The notes beneath the pieces were generated by a model. The model saw only the letters and a list, made by a program, of their open reading frames with translations. It was not told where the DNA came from and made no database searches. Shown here one piece after another: positions 32,121 to 42,756 of a stretch of DNA of 64,000 nt; positions within the stretch are counted from its first letter, which is position 1; every line of letters begins with the position of its first letter. Position numbers and translations under genes: made by a program. The DNA comes from Leidyana gryllorum EB-2025a (lineage: Eukaryota > Apicomplexa): positions 42,795 through 106,794 of the forward strand of contig JBLWGC010000211.1 in the NCBI GenBank assembly GCA_048772705.1, given 5' to 3'.

Positions 32121-33275
32121 ATGAAGTCAATCACCTTCGCAACCATCGTTACTATCTCTGCTGCCCAGCACTTCGCTGCGGATCTTGGCAAGAACCCCCC
32201 AGCAGTCACCTGCCCTGCCGGATACACCTTGATGGGCAAGAAATGTGAGCAGATCATCACTGGCGCTCCCCAATCCGTCTGCGCCACCGGTGTCCTTGTT
32301 GGCGATATGTGCACAAACTACGCCGGTACCATCAAACAATGCCCCATCGGCACATCCCAGGTTGGACCTGATCAATGTGCTGTCAACAGATTCCAACCGG
32401 CCGCTTCAAGCTGCCCGGAGGGATTCAGCGATGGTGGCCAAGCCGGCTGTGTCCAGGCTAAGCCTCTTCCTCTCGTCGCCGTTTGCGAGGTTGGTGCTAT
32501 GGATGCTTCTGGCGAATGTCTGTTGGTTGAAACTGCTCCGAAGATTGTGAAGAGTTTTTGCCCTGCTGGATTCCAGGATCTCGGCAAAGGATGTGAACAA
32601 TCTGTGGAGTACGATTGCAGTCCGCCAGTTGTGGATGGCAAAGCTCTGCCTCCTCCTCCTCCTCCTCTCTTGCCCATCTTCCCGTATCAGAAACACAACA
32701 AACACCGCATGCTTGGTTCCCGAAAGTTCTCGGTTTACGCCCCGCGCATAGTTCCTGCTCTTCCAGTGCCTCCTCCGTCCAAAGCTGCTATCCCCCCTCC
32801 CCCTCCGCCTCCTCCTGCTCCCAAAGTTGCCGTTGTGAGACAGACCTGTGTTCGCAAGGACTTCGCGCCCCCCATCTCCGAGGCCTACTGCCCTCCTGGC
32901 TTCACTGAAGTCGGCAAGAAGTGTGTGGCCAAGAAGAGCTATCCTCCCGTCCAGAGATGCAGCAACGGCCTGGCTGTCCAGGATTGCGTGGAGCACCTCA
33001 ATGCTCCCAGAAAGTGGTTCTGCAATGAGGGAACTCTCATCGGCGAGCAGTGCCAGACCCAGGTCTTTGTTCCCATCGAGATTGTTTGCCCTGCTGGCAC
33101 TCACCTTATTGGCGACCAATGCGCCTCGTACACCAAGCCCACTTTCGTCTGCCCTCCCACCATGGTCCAGGAAGCTGGCATGTGCATTGGAAAGAACACT
33201 GCCGAGCCCACTGGCGTCGTTACCGTTCAGTGCACCGGCAAGAACTGCTGGCAGGGTCACAACAAGTACTATTGA
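32121..33275 (+). CDS. Oocyst-wall-type secreted Cys-repeat protein (384 aa)
   Basis: It resembles the oocyst wall proteins (COWP/OWP) of coccidia and Cryptosporidium, whose Cys-rich repeats are disulfide-linked in the cyst wall. Single exon with a signal peptide (MKSITFATIVTISAAQHFA). Repeats of the form CPxGxxxxGxxC with about ten residues to the next Cys are seen at CPAGYTLMGKKC, CPIGTSQVGPDQC, CPAGFQDLGKGC, CPPGFTEVGKKC and CPAGTHLIGDQC. Two repeat blocks (residues ~28-170 and ~250-375) are split by a Pro-rich, basic linker (~178-246) with poly-Pro runs and a KHNKHR patch. The codons look strongly biased to C-ending forms, suggesting high expression. Type II repeats of large COWPs are not seen. 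Confidence 0.88.
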   Translation: MKSITFATIVTISAAQHFAADLGKNPPAVTCPAGYTLMGKKCEQIITGAPQSVCATGVLVGDMCTNYAGTIKQCPIGTSQVGPDQCAVNRFQPAASSCPEGFSDGGQAGCVQAKPLPLVAVCEVGAMDASGECLLVETAPKIVKSFCPAGFQDLGKGCEQSVEYDCSPPVVDGKALPPPPPPLLPIFPYQKHNKHRMLGSRKFSVYAPRIVPALPVPPPSKAAIPPPPPPPPAPKVAVVRQTCVRKDFAPPISEAYCPPGFTEVGKKCVAKKSYPPVQRCSNGLAVQDCVEHLNAPRKWFCNEGTLIGEQCQTQVFVPIEIVCPAGTHLIGDQCASYTKPTFVCPPTMVQEAGMCIGKNTAEPTGVVTVQCTGKNCWQGHNKYY

Positions 33276-33536
33276 ACGAAGTACTCAAAGTAGTACTTGG
33301 AAGACAGTGACAACAAGAAATGCGTGCTAGGCGCTGAAACTTCGACATCGAATATCGGACTGGAGTACTACCCTCCTTCTTCTCTCTTTTGACTTCTTCG
33401 CTATATTCGCAACAAAGTCTTGTGCTTATTGCTAGGAATTTAATTCGCAGTCGTCGCCTTGAGAGTAAATCCATATCACATGGGCAGTGTGTCTTCACTT
33501 ATATAGTAAATAGATCAGTGGCTTGTGCAGCACGTC
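33276..33536. other. Convergent intergenic region
   Basis: 261 bp between the oocyst-wall-type and YIPF6 stops, presumably both 3'UTRs. No gene or RNA was recognised. Confidence 0.4.
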
Positions 33537-34326
33537 TCACATAAGGACGATCAGCCACGCGATAATGATGTAGAAAAGCCAGACAGGGTAGACTGCCAGA
33601 ACCTTTTTCTCATCGGAGGTGAGCGCGGAGATGAAACTTGTGGATGCTGTGTGAAAAGGGAGTGTCCAGTGAACTTCGGAGATTCTTACCGCCGCAAGCC
33701 CAATATACACCAGCTCCAACCGCTACGAGCTTCATGAAGTTCAGAGCATGGGGAATGAATAGGCAGATGACAGAGGCGACGTTTAGAGGGAAGAGGCAAT
33801 ATCCCAGGACGCACACCGATTGGAAGAATGAACTAACATGGAGATTGATTAGGCAGCAGGATTACGCTCCGACTTACACGTTGTGACCGAGGAGGGACAC
33901 ATTTAGGGTGACAATCCCGGCTCCGAGCCAAGTAACGAGGAAAACGAGGGCAAATACAGCCCTTTTCTGATCTGCTTCAGCCTGCGTCCACAAAACTCTA
34001 CGGTATGGGGATTATGCGATTGTAGGCGGTGCGATCGAGCTTACATTGACAATGCAAGGCAGAGTAGAAGAGGGCCCCAAAGGTCCCACTGTTTCAAGAT
34101 GCCTCCGTCCTCCTGTCGTGAAGCAGGCAGCATGACATATTCCAGCTTCTGCCAGACATTCTTGAGATCTCTCATCTGATTGGCATAATGAGTATCCGTG
34201 GATGCTCAGTGAACGTACGACAGTATCTCTGATAGGCTCAGAGAGGAGGTCATGTTTGGCAGCATCGGTCGAGCCGATAAATTCGCCACCTAAGATAGTT
34301 CGCGCGGAGTTGGTAGTGGGCAGCAT
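33537..34326 (-). CDS. YIPF6: Yip1-domain Golgi membrane protein YIPF6 (204 aa)
   Basis: YIPF6/Yip4 proteins are five-helix membrane proteins of the Golgi that interact with Rab GTPases. Exons 34326-34219, 34178-34045, 33997-33878, 33832-33690 and 33646-33537 are in phase. Diagnostic stretches are DLWGPLLFCLAL, GAGIVTLNVSLLGHN, SFFQSVCVLGYCLFPLNVAS and, at the end, KKVLAVYPVWLFYIIIAWLIV. Five hydrophobic helices follow a soluble ~75-residue N-terminus. Introns are 40-47 nt. It lies 65 bp downstream of RPC2 on the same strand. Rab1, in the same window, is the type of GTPase such proteins work with. Confidence 0.92.
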
Positions 34327-34391
34327 TTTTTTGGTTTGTGGTAAGAAACCTGAGGTTTGGGGGAACCAAAGGACAAAAAAGAATGTATCTA

Positions 34392-37300
34392 CTAGACAGC
34401 TTCCTCTAACTTAAGCTTCGGGCACACATTCATTGCGAGTAGTTCTTGGAAAAGGAGCTTGCAGGCATAGGGGATTGTTAGTTGAGCTACACCCTGACGA
34501 CTTTTGCAGTACGGACAGTATCCATTATAACCGAGGAGTCCACATTCTGAGAGTGTTGGAGTGTTTGGAGGTAATTGAGAGGTAACTTACTGGAACAAAC
34601 ATATGCCTTGAATGCGTCTGATGAGAGCATCAATCTTTCGAGAATTAGATTACTCGAGCCATAAGCGACGAGACAATCCCTTTCCATTTCTCCGAGTCGT
34701 AATCCACCCATTTTGGCTCGTCCTTCTGTAGGTTGGCGGGTGAGCAGTTGTTTGGGTCCTATGCCTCTCGCGTGAATTTTGTCCTGCACCATATGCTTGA
34801 GCTTTTGGTAGAAGATGGGGCCGTTGAAGACATAAGTTTCGAGAGCTTCGCCCGTGATGCCGCTGGTCAAGTAGTCTTTTCCGCTGTAATGGAACCCATT
34901 GCCCATAAGCACCTTGGCGATGTCTTTGACTTTGGTGCCACCAAAAGCCGTCCCGTACTTCAGTTTCCCATCGAAGAGAGCAGACTTTCCGGCGATCAGT
35001 TCAATCATCTTTCCGACCGTCATACGACTTGGGAACCCGTGAGGATTCATAATCATGTCAGGAGTCCACCCCTTCTCGCTGAATGGGAAATCTTCTGGTG
35101 AAACTATGGAACCGACCACACCCTTCTGCCCGTGACGACTACTGAACTTATCACCAAATTCTGGTGGACGAGTTTGTCTGAAGATAAACTTGTATATGAT
35201 ATTCTCCTGCTCATTCTCTGTCACAAGGATTCGATCAATGTAACTAGGAACCGGCGTCTTGTACTTGACTGGAGCACGACGGTAATCTCGGCGGGCACCT
35301 CGTTGCGGATTTTCTGCGTCTATAGGGATGTGCTTGTTGGCATAGACCTGGTCTGCGGACAAAAGCGATCCCACTGCTGCCACACCGTCACTCTCTATGA
35401 GCTCGAGCTCCTTTCGCATCCGTTGCGGCTGACCTCGCGGATTCTTGGGATCTTCGGGAGGCGGTGGTAAACAGACGTCCATGCAGTCGGCTCCATCGTA
35501 CTTTTTCAGCTCCACTGCGTACCTTTTGATCACGTAACAACGGCCATAGCCTCGGTCTATGGCTCCTCGGTTCATAATAATTGCATCTTCAATATCATAG
35601 CCACTGTAACTCATAACAGCCACAGAAGCTGCATGACCGGCTGGTAACTTGTCCAGTCCAGCCAACTCTATCGTCTTGGTCTTGCAGAGCTGTCGCTGTG
35701 GATATACCAGGAGATACAGTACGTTGTCCACGCGATTCCATTGATTATAAGCCATGACTCCCATTGCTTGTTTACCCATAGCGCATTGATAAGTGTTTCT
35801 GGGAGACTGATTGTGATGGGGATACGGGACCAGTCCGCTTATAACCCCCATTATGGTCAATGGATCAATTTCAAGGTGAGTGGTGTCTCTGCACGAAATC
35901 AAAGCAAACGTGTGTGGAGCCGATATCAGAAACAGGCTGCTTACGCATATATATTCTCCTCTCGCATGGCGATGATGATATTGTTCTCCTCATTGACATC
36001 AATCCATTCCAGAACACCCTGCGAGCATTGACGCGAAGCAGTGAAGGAATAGAACTTACATTTCGAAGAAAGTCGAAGAATTGCAATTGCCCGCGTTTGA
36101 CCATTCTGACATGTTCTTCATTAAGTCTTGGTTTCATGTTGTCCACAATGATGAGTGGTCTGCACAGTCTGCCGCCGTCAGATGCAATATATATGGCTTG
36201 ATGTGACTGATTGTCAAAGATGGAAACAAAACCTCCGATATCGCCACTGCGTCGGAGGGCGCGCCAGTTCTGCATGAACTGTCGCGGCCGTTTGTGGACT
36301 CCGAGTAGACTTCCGTTCAAGAAGACGAGGTAAGCCCCCTGGTCGTGTAGTTCCTCGCCACTGAGAGAGCTGACGTCTTCGACGCCCAGCATGTAAGCAA
36401 GACGTTTAAGTGGAGCATCATCCTCATCGGTTGTGATTTGAGTCATGAGTGAGAGATTCTTTACGATACCAATGCCTTCTCCTTCGGGTGTATCACAGGG
36501 ACACAGCATTCCCCATTGACTGGGCTGCAGCCAACGAGGAGTGGCCAGTTTCATTCCCTTTTCGACACCCGCGACCATTCTAGTCATGATACCGAGGGCG
36601 GCAACATAACTGAAGCGGCTGACCACCTGGGCAACACCACTTTTCTCCATTCTGAAGCGTTTGATATTCCAGTTGCCCGTACTGAGAGCACTCTGAATGC
36701 CACGTGTGATGATGTCACCGGGCAGATCTCGACAGGCATCCGGATAAAAGTCTTTCATGCCAGCTGCGGCCTTGGAAGCGGCGCTGGTGCGTTTGGTCAT
36801 CATATCTTTGAGTTGTGTGTCAATCATTTTCTTGAACTCGTCTCTCCAGGTTTTAAACTTATCTTCGAATTGCAGTCCCAGCAACTGGCCGCTCAACTCA
36901 ATACGTTTGTTGCCAAAGTAGTCTTTGTCATCAATGAGGGTTTTGTCGAGAATAGCGTCGAAGACCCTTCGGATCATCAGACAGAGGAAGCGTGATTTGG
37001 GCCGGAAATCATTGCCACTTGTGGGAATGTGCGAGAGGATGACTCTGTGGAGCGCATCAACGGCCTCGTCCACCAGCGTTTCTTCGCTCTTTTTCGTCTG
37101 ATCTTCTTTGATCCAAGATTTTTGACGAATTCGGGCTCCAACATAGCTCAAAGCTTGGCGCTGACTTAAGATTTCAGCCTCAATTGCCTCCTGCATACTC
37201 AAGTGAATACACTCCGCGTGGTGTTTGCTCGTTCCAATCATTTGAAGGATCTCTTGATCTGTCTCGATACCCATTGCTTTCAGAACGATCACTGCTGGCA

Positions 37301-38247
37301 GATCGTCTGTGAATGTATTGTGGCGCACATACACCTTGTTATTCCGCCAAACGGTTTGCGTCCGACTCTTCGTCTCAGTCGACACACTGCTCACGGTAGA
37401 GCACAAACACTTCTTGAAGTCGTACTCAGTGATGATACGATTTTTGCTCAGGTTCTCCTGCATCAAGATCACCTTCTCCTGCCCCTTGACAACAAAGTAT
37501 CCACCCGGATCCATAGGACATTCACCCAAACGAGTGATCTCTTTTTCACTTTTCTGCCACATCCAGCAACAGCACGACCGCAACATTACTGGGAACCGCC
37601 CGATACACAGGTTATTCTTCCTGATGATTGCTCCTCCCCGGTAGTACTCCACGTCCACCAGAATTGGTGCCGAATAGGTCGTATCACTCTGCCGACAACC
37701 CATTGGAGTCAATCGCCGAGCATCGTGACTCGCGCTCATCGGCTCTCCAACTCTGCAGTCCAAGAACTCCAGAAAAAAGTTGGGATCTACATCCGAACGA
37801 ATTATCCGATTCACTTCCGCCCGCACCAATTGGCCCATTTCCACCTTGACAAAGTGATTATACGAGTCAATATGTTGCTTTATGAACCCTTTGGCCCTGA
37901 GAAAGGCGGGTAATAGTTCCCATTTATCCTGCGAAAACACAGATGATCCCAGCTTCGGTCATAAAAATCAGAGCACACATGTGTGTGTCGATACATATTC
38001 AAAGGTACAAGCGCTCGTGTGATAACTTAAACTTTCGGTTCCGACTCAGATCCACACAAGACATAGCCATTTATATACGTAAGGATCCGCAATACGCATA
38101 ACCACAGACATGATTGGATACCTTTATTTCAGGGACAGGACTCGAATATACAGCGGCAGCATTAAGAATAGCCTCTTCTTCGGCTTGATCGATCTTAAGA
38201 GGTCCCTCCTCATCGAATCGCACTTTCTTAATCGCCGGTTCGCCCAT
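34392..38247 (-). CDS. POLR3B: RNA polymerase III second-largest subunit RPC2 (~1173 aa)
   Basis: RPC2 forms half of the Pol III active centre (tRNA and 5S transcription). Exons 38247-38122, 37928-36060, 36018-35945, 35888-34591 and 34546-34392 sum to a multiple of three. Seen in order: [24 protein letters not shown] (the Pol III-type start), the fork/lobe region, [61 protein letters not shown] and a C-terminal zinc ribbon CSKCG...CPYC, ending [22 protein letters not shown], which is specific to RPC2 rather than RPB2 or RPA2. The first exon ([16 protein letters not shown]...) is joined by a long 193-nt intron; the join gives EIK-DKW, typical of the family, but is the least certain part. Confidence 0.93.
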
Positions 38248-38356
38248 CTTGAACTCGAAGTCCGTCAGGGCTCGATGCCAGTCAGTCCCAGCAACCCCAA
38301 AATTTTGCCCTTTCTGGCTAAGTCAGGAAGAGATGAGTCACCATTCCCTCAGTGGA

Positions 38357-41300
38357 TTAGCCACACCATGCTACTACCATGGAGCCAACCAATGCCGATG
38401 TCAGCAAAGCGAAAGCAACTCGAGGAGCCCACTCCGAATCCAGCCGCTCACGATGTAGAGCTTTACATTGACGGCTGAGGTTTGGCAAGCCGTTGTCAAG
38501 ATTGAATCCATCAAACTTTGTACTTACTTCAAAATCTTCGCGGTACGGCTGTAGTATACAGCGTACGACAGCGATATGCAGACGACGCATACCGCAGCCA
38601 GGAAGACTCCTAGACCCTTCAATAGGGCACCTCGCCCCAGCTCAATGAGCACCATGGCCAAGGCGGCAAGGTATAGGCACTTCTTGATGTAGTGTAGGAG
38701 TGTACTGCACAGCGCCTCATATATGTACAGGAAGAGAGAGAGAGGGTGAAGGGCGATTGTCAGTGTGGGAAATGAGTGTTGATGCACGAGCTCAAAGGGT
38801 CCGGAGCCTCTTTTTCCCCCCGAAAGGGGCGGGCCGGCCGAGCTTCGCGCGTGTGGGAGAGGCATTCAATCTTACCGTTCAGACGCTAGTACACTTTTCG
38901 GGTCTAGTTTAGTCACGGTTTGGGCTCGTGCATGGATTTGTTCCATGTAGCGACCCTGCAGGGCCTGCTGTTCCTCTTCGTCCATGTACTCGTCGCGTTT
39001 CTGCGCCAGAATGTGGCCGCGCATTCGAGTGAGCCCTACGAAGCTGGGATCCACTCGTCCTGGGCGTCGACGTGCTCCGGGGTAGAACGAAGCGAGAAGC
39101 AAGGAGCTGCGTACGGGAGGCTTTGACTTGCAAATCGTCTTTGACTTACCGACGCTCTCCTGTCAACAGTGCATTGTAGCGACTTAATTGGGAGCTTCTC
39201 CCGAAGGGGGAAGCGTAGAGGGGCGAAGAGGAGGATGGGTTCTCAGCAGTTCCGGGGTCTTGTTGTTGGGCGTTTGCGTTTCGCGGTAGGATAGCATTAG
39301 AGTGCAAATTGTGGGTTGTTCCGGTGATGTACGAGTCTTCCAGTACTCCTGTCAAACCTGCATGATGGGCGGCAGAAGAGCTAGTTGGTAAGCTGAACCC
39401 TGGGGTAAATCCTCTGTTTTCGAAATCCGGAATCCAATGAGGAACTCCATAGGGTGCCACCCGCTCTCGATGCAAAAAGGCCATGCCGTGCTGAAACTTG
39501 GAGAACTTGTACACCATCTTGGCATTAGATTCACTGCGACGCGCCGTTGCAGACAGACACACAGACCTCACCAAAGCATCTGAGATACCCACGAAGGTTG
39601 CTGACACTGCAGCTTGACCTCCAATACAGCGTACGGAAATCGTACAACCTCATCTTTCCCTAGAATCTCCTCAGAAACTCGACACCACGGAGGTTGTGGG
39701 TGGAAGTTCGGCTGATACTCATTCACCATACACAGGTTCACGTCGAGCGAGAATCTAACATCATTGTCTACGGAACAGAAAAGAATCTTAGCCAAACGCC
39801 CGCAAAGCACAACACGTCGTAGATATACCATCCATACCACCACAATTAAAACGATCTGAATCAGAGATCACACAATCACTCGGTACATCGCCAATCATCC
39901 CTCCCACTCTCGCTCTCACGAACACACACACACACACACATTTCGAGTGCCCTCTTACTGTCGGATGCCTGGAACGCAGATCGTAAATAAGAGGTCCTGA
40001 CCATCGGTTGCAACCTATGTGTCTGGATGGTGGAGGATATCTCGCGCCCCAAACGCAGCAGATTGGTGATCTTTTTGTGCTGCTTTGATACCTACGATTA
40101 TTAAGACAGAGATCTCCACGAACGACTCTTTTCCACGCCGTGGATCTCACGTTGGTGGCACGGGCCAGATACGTTGCCCATTCATCAATGTCAACTTTCC
40201 CCTTCAGGAAATCGAAAACTCTTTTTTGCGGGAGAGCGAATCGTTCCTTGGTGGACGACTCCCCGCTCCAGCCTTCATGATGCGTCTTACGCTCCACAAA
40301 GACTTCCTTGTAAGGATCACCGTCGTTTTCACCGTACCAGCGACATCGGATCAGCTCTGCTCCTTCAAAGCGATTCAACCGCTGGTGGTAACAGTGAGAG
40401 TCTTCCGAGTCCAAGTACACGCTCGACACCAACTGACCCTCCTTAACCGGCGCGTTCTCTTGGGGCCTCTGACATCCCAACTCAAAAGGATCTATCAGGA
40501 ATTCCTTGAGTTGACAAAAATGCCAATATCAATAAACCTCCGGCTCAAGCCGACTCACCAGCTGAGATGAAGTGTACCCAAATATCAGGTAAGGTACATA
40601 TCGAACCATAAAGGCTTTTGCTCCTGGTACCTGATCCGGCCTCAACCAATACTTTGTTGTGTTACGAACAAAGCTCTCAGGAGGCTTCCATGCATCGTTG
40701 TTCCCCTGACCCCGCGTTAGACCATTTAGGGTCGCTGTGGCCTCGCGGTACTTCTCCCATAACAAACTCAACGTTATCAAGAGCCGTTCCAGATCCAGAC
40801 TAGCGAAAGGCTCCCGAATCAATTGAGCAACAAACCAGGCCGACGAAGATCGACCAAAGAGCTGAAAGCAAACGCGTCAGTACGACGAAACTAGATACGC
40901 CCTGGCCAGCGGCCCCAAGATCAACAATCCGTGACCCATTGCAGCCCGCGGTTTTGAACGCGTTCGCACACCCGCTGCCGCCGACCGGCCAGTACTTACT
41001 TCATCAAAAGCGATTGACGACCTGACGAAGGCTGTGAAGTTAGCTCGAACAAATTTGTGTAAGTGTACAATTTCCTTAGATATCTCCAGTATGGTTCCTT
41101 CGGAATCATGTAATACCGCTTGCCTCTCGCTCTCGGTTAAGGCAGCGCCGCCCCGAGAACCCAAAGCGTTACCACCCTGTGTTCCACCATTTAGACTACT
41201 CCATTTTCGTGGTGACGTCTTTGAGTACGGCTGGGGTCCGGCAGAAGATACAGGGCTACTTTCTTTCTCCATTAGACGTCTGAAGGCTTTCAGATCTCGG

Positions 41301-41524
41301 GCACAAACTTGCATTTCCATTGTCAATTCCTGTTGCTTAAGGACAGCAAACTGATTCACTTTATGCAACTCATCGCTCATTAAGTCGGTGAATTGCGAAT
41401 CGGGGCTCCGCATACCGCCATTTCCTTGCTGTCGTTCCACATTCTGCTTGATCGTCACCAGCGCTTTACGGATCGCCCGTGTGTCGATGTAGAATGGCTT
41501 GTAAACATGCTCCATAGCCTCCAT
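38357..41524 (-). CDS. VTC4: Vacuolar transporter chaperone VTC4/VTC2-type polyphosphate polymerase (~806 aa)
   Basis: VTC makes polyphosphate from ATP and moves it into acidocalcisome or vacuole. Nine exons: 41524-41000, 40861-40559, 40504-40151, 40091-39959, 39767-39572, 39533-39150, 39106-38876, 38704-38528 and 38474-38357. Domains: SPX (residues ~1-235), the VTC tunnel domain (~250-555) with SSVYLDSEDSHCYHQRL, RCRWYG, VFVERKTHHEGWSGE, STKERF and a closing AVLEVKLQ, then a linker and a DUF202/VTC1-like membrane domain (SVLASERTLLHYI then three helices). All basic active-site stretches are present, so catalysis is likely. A ~75-residue Ser/Asn/Gln-rich insert follows the core. One gene carries SPX, polymerase and membrane parts. 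It diverges from the small secreted gene across 62 bp. Confidence 0.92.
39921..39940. repeat. (CA)n microsatellite in a VTC4 intron
   Basis: An uninterrupted CA dinucleotide run inside the 191-nt intron 39768-39958 of the polyphosphate polymerase gene. Confidence 0.9.
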
Positions 41525-41586
41525 TTTTTTTCGTGTGGTGATGTTGTCCACCTACACTATATTGTTCTTACTCTTCACCATAGACT

Positions 41587-42689
41587 ATGCTAACTGCGAT
41601 GGTAAGCGGAATGCTCAAAATATCACATGTCTCCGCAGGATTTGCGTCAGCTAACTCTGCCAATTACCTTGTACGTCGACCAATAGGGCACACACACATG
41701 GACATAGATCATTCCACACGCTGAGTACATCTGCGAGGGCACTGAACTCCTGAATAGCACCACTGATGGCATGGCTTTACCAGAGGCTCAGCAGCTCTGC
41801 AATCAGACCCCTGGGTGCAGTTTTATTAGTATGCATCGTGCTAACCCCCCAGTACCTTCGTTCGGATGGATATGCCAGGGAGATGGCTGGCTCAAACGAT
41901 TGAGCAGCATAACTACATCTGATGATAGTGTCCCCCCAGATAATGATGCACAGGAGTACATTGCAGTCAATCCAGCTGTCGGTAGGGTTCCAGAGCCATG
42001 TAAAATGATTCATACGTCCTTTCAGTTGCTCCTCCGACCTACAAACTACAAGTCAATACCAAAATGGCCTGCAGCAACGTCATCGACCAAGCTGCAGGCC
42101 TTTTTGACTTCAAACATCTGACAAATGCGTGCGATATGGACCCCCAATGCGATGCATTCGCGCTCAACGCACGCGCGGACCACCATTTGCCCCCCACAGT
42201 GAGCTTCTGTAGAGGTAAGATTGTACACCAGACACCAGTCCTTATAATTGAGCGGCATGGCTTTGTTTCATCAGGGAGTGGGGGAAAGAGTCAGGCAGCC
42301 TACGGCCATGGTGAGGGCAGCAATGCAGACCACTTGTCATGAAACGATTCATAGTCTTTGCTATCCGCGTTCCAGGGACTCCGCGTACGGCAGGGAACCT
42401 TGGATCATCAGCAGACCTTTCTTCGTCAACCTCACAGCTGACTTCAAGTACTGGCGGAGGAAAGGGAGTTCTGGCTGCCTCGAACGACGACACTCCTAAT
42501 ATAAAATCAATTGCACAGCGCAAGGCAGCAGGAACCTCTGGAGGGGTTCTTCCACCCTCCACCAGTCTTTCAGAAAGATACGTTTCTTCGTCCGAGAGCG
42601 GCGCTTCTTCTGGTAGCAGAAATGGAGCAGTGGTCAGCGATGACTACCATCCACTTTTGCGCGCAGGCCAGATAGCGGCGATCTCGTAG
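41587..42689 (+). CDS. Small secreted Cys-containing protein, PAN/apple-like modules suspected (298 aa)
   Basis: Exons 41587-41670, 41708-41981, 42026-42214, 42275-42310 and 42376-42689 agree in phase. The N-terminus (MLTAMVSGMLKISHVSAGFASA) could be a weak signal peptide. Two modules each have a Cys start, a helix with Cys and a CxxF/CxAF turn: YICEGTELL...LCNQTPGCSFISM...WICQG and MACSNVI...NACDMDPQCDAFAL...SFCRG. That spacing recalls PAN/apple domains, which apicomplexans use in microneme adhesins, but the match is not firm. The last ~110 residues are Ser/Gly/Thr-rich with no membrane helix. It converges on the giant adhesin gene (67 bp between stops). Confidence 0.65.
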
Positions 42690-42756
42690 CATTCAGAAGG
42701 TTATTAAGAGAGAACAGTGAAGAGGAGGGAAGAAAGAATTTAGCGTATCAACAGCA

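Noticed and set aside
37929-38121. ACACATGTGTG element as a promoter of RPC2
   Set aside because: It lies in the inferred first intron and differs from the CACACGTGTG palindrome at the centre; not enough to call a promoter.
38110-38478. Plus-strand 122-residue frame
   Set aside because: It is antisense to the first RPC2 exon and to the last VTC4 exon and has no recognisable domain.
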